Assembly: GCA_019426215.1 (NCBI GenBank)
Contig: CM033394.1
Coordinates: 45,506,423 to 45,570,422, forward strand
DNA length: 64,000 nt
Origin: Buddleja alternifolia
Taxonomy: Eukaryota; Streptophyta; Magnoliopsida; Lamiales; Scrophulariaceae
Direction of reading: 5' to 3'
Every line of letters starts with the position of its first letter. The stretch's first letter is position 1. The notes beneath the pieces are model-generated. The model was not told the DNA's origin. It made no database searches and saw only the letters and a program-made list of their open reading frames with translations. The translations under genes were made by a program, and so were the position numbers. Shown here piece after piece: positions 10,003-20,301 of this stretch.

Positions 10003-11769
10003 TCAGTCAAGATCTTTAAGTCTACGCACGCCAATATTGTAGACTAGTTTTTCAAATGTTGCTGTAGGAAGTGCCTTGGTGAACAAATCAGCAAGATTAT
10101 CTCTGGAACGGATTTGTTGAACATTGATATCACCATTCTTCTGAAGATCGTGAGTGAAAAAGAACTTTGGTGAAATATGCTTTGTTCTATCTCCTTTAAT
10201 GTACCCTTCTTTCAATTGTGCGATACATGCGGAATTATCTTCATATAAGATCGTCGGGATCATTTTTCCAAAAGATAAACCACAAGTCCCTCGAATGTGT
10301 TGAATCATGGATCTTAATCAAACACATTCTCGACTTGCCTCGTGAATAGCCAAGATTTCTGCATGATTAGATGATGTGGCCGATATAGTTTGTTTCATAG
10401 ATCGCCATGAAATGGCTGTGCCACCACATGTAAATAAATAGCCCGTTTGTGAACGACCATAATGAGGATCAGACATATATCCAGCGTCTGCATATCCAAC
10501 CAATTCGGACTTGGGTACATTTGAATAAAACAAGCCCATATCGATTGTTCCTCTAAGGTAGCGGAGTACCTGTTTAACCCCATTCCAATGCCTTCGTGTA
10601 GGAGAAGAACTATATTTTGCTAATAGATTAACAGCGAATGCTATATCAGGTCGAGTGTGACAAACAAGATACATTAGTGCACCGATTGCACTTAGATATG
10701 GTACTTCAGGACCAAGGAGTTCTTCATCACTTTCTCGAGGTCGAAAAGGATCTTTGTTCACATCTAATGACCTTACGACCATCGGGGTGCTCAATGGATG
10801 TGATTTATCCATATAGAATCGTTTTAGCACCTTTGATATATAAGCGTCTTGATATACAAAAATTCCATTCTTTAAATATTCAATTCGCAACCCAATGCAA
10901 AATTTTGTTCTTCTAAGATCTTTCTTTAAGCAATTAACAATTTTTGAAATCTCTTCAGGAGTTCCAACGATATTTAAATCGTCAACATAAACTGTAATTA
11001 TAACAAACTCATTTCCAGATGAAAATACAAGGACAATTTTGATCATTCTTATATCCTCCCGTCAACAAATATTCACTGAGACGATTATACCACATTTGTC
11101 CAGATTGTTTCAGTCCATACAATGACTTACTTAATTTAATTGAATAATGTTCTCGAGAACTTGATTTATATGCTTCAGGCATATTAAATCCTTCAGGGAT
11201 TTTTATATATATATCATTATCAAGCGAGCCATATAAATAGGCTGTAACAACATCCATTAGACGCAAATCAAGTTTTCCATGCACTGCCAGACTTATTATA
11301 TAACGAAAAGTAGTTGCATCCACCACAGGAGAATCAGTCTCTTCATAATCTATGCCAGGTCGTTGCGAAAACCCTTGGGCAACAAGACGTGCCTTATATC
11401 TTACAATTTCATTTTTCTCATTTCGTTTTCGCACAAATACCCATTTGTATCCTACTGGCTTTACATCTTCAGGTGTACGGACTACAGGTCCAAAAAACTT
11501 TTACATCTTCAGGTGTACGGACTACAGGTCCAAAAACTTTTAAATCTTCAGGTGTACGGACTACAGGTCCAAAAACTTTTCGTTGGTTCAAGCGAGTTTA
11601 ACTCTGCCCTCATTGCGTCTTTCCATTTTGGCCAATCATTTCTTTGTCGACATTCATTAACAGACTTTGGTTCTTGATCCTCATTATCATTCATCATATT
11701 TAGCGCTACATTATATGCAAATTTATCATCAACGTTGACTTCATTTCGATTCCATCGTTTCCTGTTCAT
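10003..11769 (-). pseudogene. Copia element 1 reverse transcriptase and RNase H, broken
   Basis: The 5' part (11769-11548) is the entry to the RT domain, followed by a triplicated segment, then 11434-11009 with R-Y-K-A-R-L-V-A-Q-G-F and L-Y-G-L-K-Q-S, then 11046-10318 with the catalytic Y-V-D-D box and the RNase H start. RNase H ends at 10003 with A-D-L-F-T-K-A-L-P. Breaks seen are a frameshift near 11030, an in-frame TGA at 10320-10318 inside RNase H, an extra base in the triplicated segment, and a short deletion after the YVDD region where the usual E-M-K-D-L-G motif is missing. It reverse-transcribed the element RNA when intact. Confidence 0.9.
11461..11585. repeat. Three tandem copies of 39/40 bp inside the RT coding region
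   Basis: The core AGGTGTACGGACTACAGGTC starts at 11471, 11511 and 11550. The second spacing is 39 bp (in frame); the first is 40 bp because of one extra A, which breaks the frame. It repeats a segment coding for a G-P-V-V-R-T-P-E-D-V-K stretch that is normally single. Confidence 0.95.
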
Positions 11770-11941
11770 AACATAATCGATTTGGATCTCATTATTTTCA
11801 CAATTTTCAGGTACCTGAGATTCTTCTGGAACCGAATATTAGTTATGACTGGGGACTCTTCTGGAGTTATTTTATCCTCGATTAGACCATCTTAATTCTT
11901 AGGAGGATGACTATCTTTGGAACCGATAGGTCTACCACGCT

Positions 11942-12730
11942 TCAGGCGTGCAGTAGACTCATACTTTGACCTTCAGGGACAACAATTCTTACTGAAGCAT
12001 TAACAGCTGGTACATGTGACTCATCTTTTTTTAGGTCAGTAAATGCATCTGGCAGTTGGTTAGCTAAACCTTGCAAGTGAATTATCTTTTGAACTTCCAC
12101 TTCACTTTGTTTTGTTCGAGGATCAAGATGAGATAAAGATAATTCATTCCAACTAATTTTCTTTTCCAGCTGCTTATTTTTTCCCCCTAATGTTGGAAAA
12201 TCTGATTCATCAAAATGACAATCAGCAAATTGAGCCGTAAATAAATCTCCAGTCAATGGCTCTAGATACTTTATTATCGATGAGACTCGAATCCCATCTT
12301 AGTGCGTTGTGGTGGAGCAATTGGAACATATACCGCACATTTCTTAGATGGGAAATATTTGGTTCCTGACCAAAAACCAAGTGTAATGGGGAGAACTTAT
12401 GATAACTTGTTGGCCTTATGCGAATACTGCTGCATGCAAAATAGCATGTCCCCAACAAGAAATAGGAAGTTTTGATCTCATAAGTGCTTGCAATTAACTG
12501 CAGACGCTTAATAAACGATTCTGTTAGACGTTTTGTGTATGAACATGTGTTACAGGATGTTCAACATCAATTCCAATAGACATTAGTCCAGGAAGTAAAT
12601 TGTATTATCAAGGCGTATCTTCTTAATTGGATAATCAGGAAAATGTGCTCGTATTCTAAGAGCAAGCAATCTCGCAAACGCCAGGTTGCGAGTTGATAAC
12701 AAAGATACATGTGACCATCTTGTTGATGCA
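11942..12730 (-). pseudogene. Copia element 1 integrase remnants
   Basis: Two overlapping - strand frames (12458-12222 and 12256-11942) hold an integrase C-terminal segment (P-L-H-L-V-F-G-Q-E-P motif) and the linker before RT. The catalytic core region 12460-12730 has no continuous frame. It would have inserted the element into the genome. Confidence 0.75.
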
Positions 12731-13453
12731 TCAATTAAAACATAAAATATCTAAATGTTGTATTGGTCCACAAATATCACCTTGAATACGTTCCAAAAAC
12801 GTAAGAGATTCACTTCCTACTTTTGTTGTCGATGGTCGAATAATCAACTTTCCTTGTGAACAAACAGCACATGAGAAATCATTCGATTGAAGAATCTGCT
12901 GGCTCTTCAATGGATGACCACATGAATTCTCAATTATCTTTCGCATCATAATTGATCCGGGATGGCCCAACTGGTCATGCCAAACAACAAACTTATTTTG
13001 ATTTGTAAACTTCTGGTTTACAATAACATATGTTTCAATAGTAGATATATGTGTGTAGTACAAACCGGAAGACAATGCTGGCAACTTTTCCAATATACAT
13101 TTGTTACCAGATATTGTATTAGTGATGTAAAGATACTCAATATTGCCATCACTTGTTGTCTCAATATGATATCCATTTCGGCGGATATCTTTGAAGCTTA
13201 GTAAATTTCTTTGAGACTTAGTAGAATATAAGGCTTCATCAATATAAAATTGTGTTCCTCCGGGTAACAATATATTAGCTCTGTCGGAGCCTTCAATTAA
13301 TTTTGCACTACACGATATAGTATTAACATTAGCTTCTTGCATTACTAAATAAGAGAAGTATTTTTTATTTTTGAGGATGGTGTGAGTTGTTGTACTATCA
13401 GCGAGATATATATTTTCATTATTGATGTTGTTGCTGATCGAGTAAATACTCAT
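12731..13453 (-). pseudogene. Copia element 1 protease and integrase zinc-binding region
   Basis: A 240-residue frame carries a copia-type aspartic protease motif (L-A-D-S-T-T-T-H) near its N-terminus and the GAG-pre-integrase H-x3-L-G-H-P ... C-A-V-C zinc-binding motif near residues 158-198. It is the longest readable segment of this element. It is cut off from the integrase core by frame breaks at 12731. Confidence 0.85.
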
Positions 13454-13619
13454 TCTTTATTGAAACAAAAAAAGAAATAAATCAATATCAAACAATATTA
13501 TTTAACATAAGAAACGATAATCTTATGAATAAATTCATTCTTAATAAGAAAACAACATGCTTAAATATTTATTTATAAAGTACTAGAATTAAAATTTAAC
13601 AAATTTATTTTTGAACACT

Positions 13620-14003
13620 TCAAGCTCCAATCAAGTGATCAATTTTTTCATTAGGATCATCAAAGAAATCAGCAACATCTAAATGAGTGTCATCAAAATC
13701 GGCCATGATCAGAATCGCCTTCTTCAAAAGCAAAATTTGTTTCTATTTTCTTTCTTTTACTTTTTAGCGATTCTTGGTAAAGGTCAACAAGATGCTTTGG
13801 TGTACGACAGGTACATGACCAATGACCTTTACCACCACAACGATAGCATAAATTTTTCACAAATTTGCTATTTTGGCCACTTTCATGTTTCTCTTCATTA
13901 TTTTTCCACTTCTGGTGGAAAGATGTGTTCTTTGAATAACTATCACGATTTCCATAACCATATCCACGACCACGTCCATGTCCATGATTTCTTTAATGAT
14001 TAA
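13620..14003 (-). pseudogene. Copia element 1 gag C-terminus with zinc knuckle
   Basis: The - strand reading contains C-Y-R-C-G-G-K-G-H-W-S-C-T-C (C-x2-C-x4-H-x4-C) around 13805-13850, the RNA-binding knuckle of gag, preceded by a Gly/Arg/Tyr-rich stretch. The N-terminal two thirds of gag cannot be read in 14004-14640. Confidence 0.8.
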
Positions 14004-14080
14004 AATAGTTATGTGCTGCTGCTTTCACTTCAGGGAATGTAGTAGAACTAGTTGGACGGGACTCATGATTAAAATAATTA

Positions 14081-14190
14081 TATATTGCTCAACACATTCA
14101 CTTCAGGGAATGGAGTATAGTTATTTGCATATATGAATTTATATATTGCTCAACACATTCACTTCAGGGAATGGAGTATAATTATTTGCA
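14081..14190. repeat. Tandem duplication, unit 61 bp
   Basis: The segment TATATTGCTCAACACATTCA followed by CTTCAGGGAATGGAGTATA occurs at 14081 and again at 14142, in the degraded gag region. A third partial match (CTTCAGGGAATG) precedes it at 14028. Confidence 0.9.
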
Positions 14191-14644
14191 TCAAGATGAA
14201 TTTCAACATCTAACGCCCAAGAAAAATAATTTTTTCTCGTATTATCAAGAGTCACAAAGTCAAGTTTTTTCAAGATTCATCAATATAATACTATTATCAA
14301 AGTATAAAATGAATAACATAACAATCATTCAACTTCTTAAAATATTTTCAACATGATAGGATTATTCAAAAGAATAATACTAATCAAATATATGCACATA
14401 TACATATGTCTTCTTTCCAAATATCAAGAGAATTATTGCATATTTCTATTTTTTTTAAATATTGAAATATACGTACCTTTTCTTTACCTTTTCTTCTTGC
14501 TTTGTTTTAAAAATCTTGTCTATCAATTTTCTTTACAAACTCATAATAACTCACGAAAATCTCTCAATGGATTTTACATCATACGTTGAGTACCCCATGT
14601 ATATCTTTAGCCAAATTTCAAAATGATTAGCACCTTGAGACGGA

Positions 14645-14658
14645 TCGTGCTGATAACG
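14645..14658 (-). promoter_or_regulatory. Primer binding site, matches the anticodon arm of tRNA-Ile
   Basis: Directly inside the 5' LTR, the + strand reads TCGTGCTGATAACG. It is identical in 13 of 14 positions to the anticodon stem-loop of the tRNA-Ile(AAT) gene at 20251-20264. The single difference is G versus A34, the base that becomes inosine in the mature tRNA. This fits priming by a half-tRNA, as known for Drosophila copia with tRNA-iMet; the tRNA-Ile assignment is an inference. Confidence 0.65.
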
Positions 14659-14965
14659 TGTTATGAAATAACCCCAAATATTATGAAATATATACAAATA
14701 TTCTAAAGTAGAGAGACTAGAGAATTAAGAAGAGAATTATTTCTTTGATTTTGGTGTGTCTTAACAATACAACTTCATGTCCTATTTATAGGCACAAAAT
14801 AGTAGGTACAATTATTTCAAGAGTTGAGTACATAATGGAAAAGATGGATTTACAAGTAGTGAAAGAGTAATGATCATCCATTATAACATAAAAAGGAGGA
14901 GAAATGATTATCCATCATATCATGTAGTGGAGGATACATGGATATCCATATAATTATTCATAACA
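14659..14965 (-). repeat. Copia element 1, 5' LTR
   Basis: Second copy of the 307-bp LTR, bounded by TG...CA and followed by TAGTT, the target-site duplicate of 9470-9474. Confidence 0.95.
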
Positions 14966-14970
14966 TAGTT

Positions 14971-15774
14971 AACTATGTAAACGTCCTTTTGTGTCACAGA
15001 TGTTGAGAGCATGTACGAGACCTAATGGACGTGTCGACCATTAACATGATGTGTCAACATCACGCCCATAACATGGCTAACTCTATATCAGAGCAATACC
15101 AATAGTTCGAGTATCAATTTTGTGTCTATCTCTCTCATACAAGTGTGTGTGAGAGTTAAGGAGTTTAATTTATTTTTTCTTTTCTTTATTAATGAAAAAA
15201 ATGCTAGGTCAACGAAATTCATTTTTCTTGAATAAAAGCTTGTGCTTTTTAAAAAATATTGAATTTTAGAAAAAAAATGTCAAAATAATTGAAGTTGAAT
15301 CTGTCTGCAAAACTTGCAAAAGATAGAAGAAATAAAAAATTAGGATAAATATTTTTAAACGTGCTTTTAGTTTTTTATTTTTTCAATTTTTTTCCCTAAA
15401 GAATTAAAAGCAGAATTAATGCAACCAAACAACAAAAACAGATTGAATTCAGCGAAAAGTTCAAATACGTTACCATACACAAGGAATATCTATATGCCCA
15501 TAATTGAATTTTCTTTTTGACAAAGTCCATTGGTATATAGAACTTGACTTTGTCACCGTAGTCCACCAATACACTAGAAATTAAAAGGAAGTCAAAATTC
15601 TCACTAGATCAAGAATAATAAATCAGCCACTGTCAGTAAATAATACGACCATATATAATCCACTTTTTCTTGAAATTCAAACTTGTGATCTTTAAGTGAA
15701 AAACTAATTATATATCTAAACATTAAACTAATATTGAGTTGGTGGTTAATTAGGTGTTTTTGTACTAGTACAAG
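14971..15774. other. AT-rich intergenic DNA
   Basis: No gene or transposon end was recognised here. It is the continuation of the sequence interrupted by the copia element. Confidence 0.4.
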
Positions 15775-16163
15775 AAAATTGTGTAGTCGAATTCTTGCCC
15801 GAATTGAGACCAAAATAGTTTATGTATCTGTCTTTGTCTTAGACATTATCAAAAATTGTGTAGTCGAATTCTTGCCCGAATTGAGACCAAAATAGTTCAT
15901 GTATCTGTCTTTGTCTTAGACATTATCAAAAAGAAAAAGTCTGTCTTAGGGTTAGGGTTTGGGTATGTAAATATTCATATTCTTTATTATAATTACCCTC
16001 TGAAAAAGTCGAATTCTTGCCCCAATTGAGACCAAAATAGTTCATGTATCTGTCTTTGTCTTAGACATTATCAAAAAGAAAAAGTCTCTGTCTTAGGGTT
16101 AGGGTTAGGGTTTGGTATGTAAATATTCATATTCTTTATTTTAATTACCCTCTGAAAAATACA
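15775..16163. repeat. Tandem array, three copies of a 75-155 bp unit with telomere-like motif
   Basis: Copies begin at 15775, 15851 and about 16006, sharing the core GTCGAATTCTTGCCC and ACCAAAATAGTT. Copies 2 and 3 are longer and add a segment with two or three TTAGGGT units followed by TATGTAAATATTCATATTC; copy 1 lacks that part. Confidence 0.9.
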
Positions 16164-16567
16164 TAAATATGACATGACTTAAAAAGAGAAAAAGAAGAAA
16201 ATGATACCAAAGGTATTAATTTACAGAAGAGAGAAAAACATATATAAGTGGAGTACTTTTCTTTTATTAATTATGTTGAGGACACAGTTATGCTCTACTA
16301 CTCTAATTGAATTTCACATAAACCTTGAGAGAAGTTATATACTTGTAGAGGTAAGGAAAACTAAAGAAATTTTAAGGTAGACATGGTTCATTGGAGCCGG
16401 TTCAACTTACACCCTTGAATGCAGGCGATTATTTAGGTGTTTTTTATCATTCTGTTCCTAACCAATGGTATTTGACATGCGCCGGCACCATTGGTCCTGA
16501 TGCATCTTAAAATCACCGAAAAACTTTAATTGAGAGCTAGTGTGGACTGTGGACACACCAATAGACG

Positions 16568-16745
16568 AAAAATTCTTAGGTACACCCGGTGTGGGATCCA
16601 GTTGTATACACCAACACACAACAAAAAGTAATAAAAAATGTTTGAGTTGTTTTATATTGAATACACATTTTTTATTGTGTTTTGTTGTGTGTTGGTATAT
16701 ACAACTGCATCCCACCACACCGGGTGCATCCAAAAATTTTCCCCC
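16568..16745. mobile_element. Palindromic MITE (family A), copy 1
   Basis: About 178 bp with long inverted arms: the left arm contains ATTCTTAGGTACACCCGG and GTGTGGGATCCA, and the right arm is its complement ending CAAAAATTTTCCCC. It is homologous to 39904-40078 and to the split copy at 56106-56993. No clear target duplication is left. Confidence 0.85.
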
Positions 16746-17030
16746 ATATACTGTCAATTAATTAAGCGGAGCGAATAGATCATGTTTGAGCTATTTCTGT
16801 TGTTAACGAGTTTTTGTTCTTAAAATTGAAATTTAATTTGTTTGAACTATTTTCTTTAGGGGTTGGAGTTAAGACTTGAAAATTAATAAGAGCTCCAAGC
16901 CAAACCAAGTTTATTTAATATTTTTTTTCCCTAAATATAGGTAAAATTAATTTTAAATCTAAATTATGGAATAACTTAAGTGCTAGGTTTCATCATTGTG
17001 AGATTATTTGCTAGGTTTCAGTTAATACTT

Positions 17031-17211
17031 CGGAACGGATTTTCTATCCCACAATGATGTACCACAATGGTGTCACATCATTGTGATCAGATTGACAAAT
17101 GTCCATTTATTTTGAATTGTTATTGACAGTTTTTTTTAATGGACACTTATCAATCACACAATGACGTGACACCATTGTGGTATATTATTGTGGGATAGAA
17201 GATCCGTTCTG
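17031..17211. mobile_element. Foldback MITE
   Basis: About 181 bp with inverted arms of roughly 55 bp. The left arm starts CGGAACGGATTTTCTATCCC, and the right arm ends with GGGATAGAAGATCCGTTCTG. The arms share CACAATGATGT- and ACCACAATGGTGTCAC-type segments. The target duplication is unclear. Confidence 0.85.
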
Positions 17212-18752
17212 ATTAATTATGGGTTTTCTGCTTAATTTGGGCCTAGATCGTTAAGATGTAGCACTACAGAAAGCCCACTGGACATCCTTTTTTCCTTTAA
17301 AATAATAATAATTTCCTAATTAATAAATAGATTTTATTTATTTATCGTGGAAAAGGGAAGCATGAGAGACAAAATATGAAAGAAAGGTTTGATCAATTTT
17401 CTGATTAATTTGTCTGCTTGAAGGGGCCAAAAATGGCAGGAACATCTTCTAGTGGTCACGTATATATCAACTCTCATACGATTTAAAACGATAGATTTAT
17501 ATTGCTTCAAAGATGCTTAATTCTTATATATGAAAATGATAGAATAGAGTTGAGTACTATGCATTTCCTTCGATCAAAACATATACCAAATTCGTGACAG
17601 TCAATTAAGTCTAGGTCCAGTGACGTAGACATTAAATTCTTTCGAATTTCACATCAATTTCTTTTGTTGATGGGGCCTTTAATTTGTAGCCACAATAATC
17701 TTCATTGCACCGATTAGTTTAAAATTAATTAATATCTCTCGATAAATGAAGTTTCGCTAGTAAAAATAAGTGTGGTTTGATAATATAACTTGTTATGCTC
17801 GACTTTACCCAATCTAGAACATTTTCAAATTTATATCTAAGAGTGGGCGTTCAATCAGATTTTATGTTTGTTGGTAAAACGTGGAAAAATCTATGGTGAA
17901 TCGAGAGTATTATTTTCAGTCCACTTTACACCACAAGATTATATTTGGTGAGATGTTTTCCATCACCCACCGCAGCCCTTGTGAATTTGTGGTGGATAAT
18001 GAACCGGGTTTATTAAAACCATTGAATTCAGAATATGGAAAAGTAGCGAAGCAACGCTCTCAGTCCCCCATAAAATTATCCATAAAACGGATCAATGTCC
18101 AATCTTTAAGGTATTTATGTTATCGGACCCTATCCAGAAAATGTCGAGTATCCAACTAGTCTAGTACCCGTCAAGTTCGGGTTTTAATTTGACTACATTC
18201 GGATATGTAATTGGCTTTGTTTTAACACTATCTTTTGTATCTTTTGTTAATGTTCAAAAAAAAATATTTATTTTGATTAATTCATACATGGTATATATTA
18301 GTGGTCTATATTAAGATCGTTCCAGAAGGGTAACAACATGGTATGGATTAGTGGTCTGAACGTTTTGGGAATTATTTTAGAAAGCTGTAATTAATTAAAC
18401 TTAATCGGACTCAAAGGAATACTCGAACTCAACTTGTACTCAAATATTTACCCTCAAATTATGAAGACCCACTCGAATTGGGTCGGGAATCAAATATTAT
18501 CCAATTTGAACACTCACCCCTACTTATATCTAGGTATTTATCCCTTGGTATAATCTTATTGATGGTCTAAAGTCCGATCATTTTTGAAAGTTTCGGGACC
18601 TCAAATCTCAAAATGATCCCCATCATTACCTTAAAACTAATCTCATATATATATTCACATGTATATATGTATTTATATGTGTGGTAGATTGCCCGAGACT
18701 TGAGATACTGGGAAAGTATAACACTCTTGACTCTTTAGTCTTATAAACCATG
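17212..18752. other. AT-rich intergenic DNA
   Basis: No gene was recognised. The short open frame at 17881-18159 has no recognisable domain or plant-gene context. Confidence 0.4.
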
Positions 18753-18766
18753 TACTTTTGCATAAA

Positions 18767-19235
18767 CCACGAGGTGTGGTATAATTGGTAGCTCACTTAT
18801 TAAAACATAGATCTCAACTAAACGAAACCTCGTAGGCGAAAGGCTTCTTTCTTTCGCTAAGAATCCCCGTGACAAGAAAGCGACAGATGACAGACCGAAA
18901 GAGGTATAGTTCGCTTTCAAAAAAAGGAGAAGTTCTCTGTCCAAAAAAGGATTACTCCCCTTATCTGACTGGTGGTTCTAACCTGATATCTATCATTGAG
19001 TCTTCCACTGGCCTGACAAGGAACTTGCTAAAAACTTTCAAACAAACTTCCTTGCACTTGATCTTGTCCCTTAATCATGAGATCAGAAATTTGATTCTTG
19101 CCCATGGGAAGGGAGAGCATCTCGTGGCCTGCCATTTAACTCCAATTGGAGAGCTCCCGCGAAGACGAGCAAGTATAGTCACTGTTATTGACGGTGGACT
19201 ACGGAGTCTAGATAAAAAAAAAAAAAAAAAAAAAT
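18767..19235 (+). mobile_element. Poly(A)-tailed retroposon with tRNA-like head
   Basis: A 469-bp insertion is flanked by a perfect 14-bp direct repeat TACTTTTGCATAAA (18753-18766 and 19236-19249) and ends in 21 A (19214-19234), the signature of LINE-type retroposition. Its head contains TGGTATAATTGG (18777-18788, like a pol III A box) and, about 40 bp on, AACGAAACCTC (a weak B-box likeness). The body is visibly less AT-rich than its surroundings and holds a 128-codon open frame reading through the poly(A), with no domain I know. It could be a long SINE, or a tRNA-like head fused to a copied transcript, possibly of organellar origin. Confidence 0.8.
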
Positions 19236-19249
19236 TACTTTTGCATAAA

Positions 19250-19965
19250 GTTTAGATGTGAATTCTCGGACATCCAAGAAAGTTGGACAGGCTGAAGTCT
19301 GAACCCCACGTTCTTAAGAGCTTCGAAAATCCAACTGAGATTGAGATATAAAGTACATAACGTGTCGACTTCTCAACGGATGTTTCCTCTCTTTTTCTAT
19401 CTATATCTATGTTTTCTCAATTTGTCTTTAATTTTTTTAAGTTGCAAAAAAAAAAAAAAAAAAAGAATTTTGCAAGAGTTCATTTTCTTTAAACATGGGA
19501 TTTTTGTCAACGAAAGTACATATTAATTTTGAAACGAAAACATATCTTTTTTTTTATATAAGGAATAGCAGTCATTATATTTTATTCAATAAAAAATTTA
19601 TAATGTCAAGAACAATACAATTTAGATTGTCTCTAACAATGTAATAATAACAATTGAAACACCTAATATCAAATTTTTTCAAGAAGACAAATTTTAAAAC
19701 GAACAAACAAGTACAAGAAAACTCTTGCACAAAAGACCATACTCTTATTCAAAAGAGACGAACGAGAGAGAAAGCAAATTCTCATTCGAGAGAAAATAAA
19801 ATACACATATGGGGGCCCATATGAATATACACATAAGGAAGAGTATAGATTGTCTCAAATGTAAGGTCCCAATACTCACCTAAAATGATATATCCCGATG
19901 AAACCAAAAGAAACAAATCAAAACATTTCTCCTTTCAAATGTGTTGTTTTAGGATTTTTTTGTGA
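19250..19965. other. AT-rich intergenic DNA
   Basis: Contains a run of 20 A near 19446-19465 but no target duplication was found for it. No gene recognised. Confidence 0.4.
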
Positions 19966-20172
19966 TTTTTTTTTTAAAATTCAAGACGAAGGGGGATACT
20001 CCTAAATATCTAACCCTAAAAAGAAGGGTTGATAGTTATAACCATGAGCCATAAAGACACTATCTAGCTTCATAAAGAACGGAAGAGCCACAACTTGTGG
20101 CAGTCTGAATTCGAACCTAGGATTTCTCACTTAAAGTGGGAGGTGGATACCACTAGACTAATGGGTCTTGGG
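19966..20172 (-). mobile_element. tRNA-derived SINE (family S1), copy 1
   Basis: The - strand starts with an A-box-like AGTCTAGTGGTATCC, followed about 40 bp on by a B box GGTTCGAATTC, and ends in an A-rich tail (T run on the + strand at 19966-19976). A second copy at 55087-55286 shares the block GCCACAACTTGTGGCAG and most of the remainder. It lies about 50 bp from the tRNA-Ile gene. Confidence 0.8.
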
Positions 20173-20223
20173 TGAAGTTTTATGATTTTGAGTGTAATGA
20201 GATTAATGATTCAATTGTTAGAA

Positions 20224-20297
20224 GGTCCATTAGCTCAGTTGGTTAGAGCGTCGTGCTAATAACGCGAAGATCGCAGGTTCGAGACCTTCATGGACCA
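20224..20297 (+). tRNA. tRNA-Ile (anticodon AAT)
   Basis: The cloverleaf is complete: acceptor GGTCCAT/ATGGACC, D arm GCTC...GAGC, anticodon stem TCGTG/CGCGA with loop CTAATAA, T loop TTCGAGA, discriminator A. The anticodon AAT is at 20258-20260, and A34 is normally deaminated to inosine. A TTTT terminator follows at 20298. The T stem (GCAGG/CCTTC) carries one C-T mismatch, so the copy may be weakened. There is no intron, and CCA is not gene-encoded, as usual in nuclear tRNA genes. Confidence 0.93.
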
Positions 20298-20301
20298 TTT
20301 T

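Larger units (their letters stand above)
9475..14965 (-). mobile_element. Ty1/copia LTR retrotransposon, complete with target duplication but decayed
   Basis: Two 307-bp direct repeats (9475-9781 and 14659-14965) begin TGTTATGAA and end TTCATAACA, and the 5-bp duplication TAGTT lies at 9470-9474 and 14966-14970. The coding order on the - strand is gag zinc knuckle, protease, integrase, RT, RNase H, which is the copia order. The polypurine tract AAGGGGGAG (- strand) sits just inside the 9475 LTR, and the primer site just inside the 14659 LTR. By hand count the LTRs differ at about 5 of 307 positions, yet the coding region is full of stops and frameshifts, and most of the N-terminal gag region has no readable frame. 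Confidence 0.95.

Noticed and set aside
16095..16120. Interstitial telomere
   Set aside because: Only two or three TTAGGGT units are present, within a local tandem repeat.
18869..19255. 128-codon open frame reported as a gene
   Set aside because: It lies inside the poly(A)-tailed retroposon, reads through the poly(A) as lysines and has no recognisable domain.
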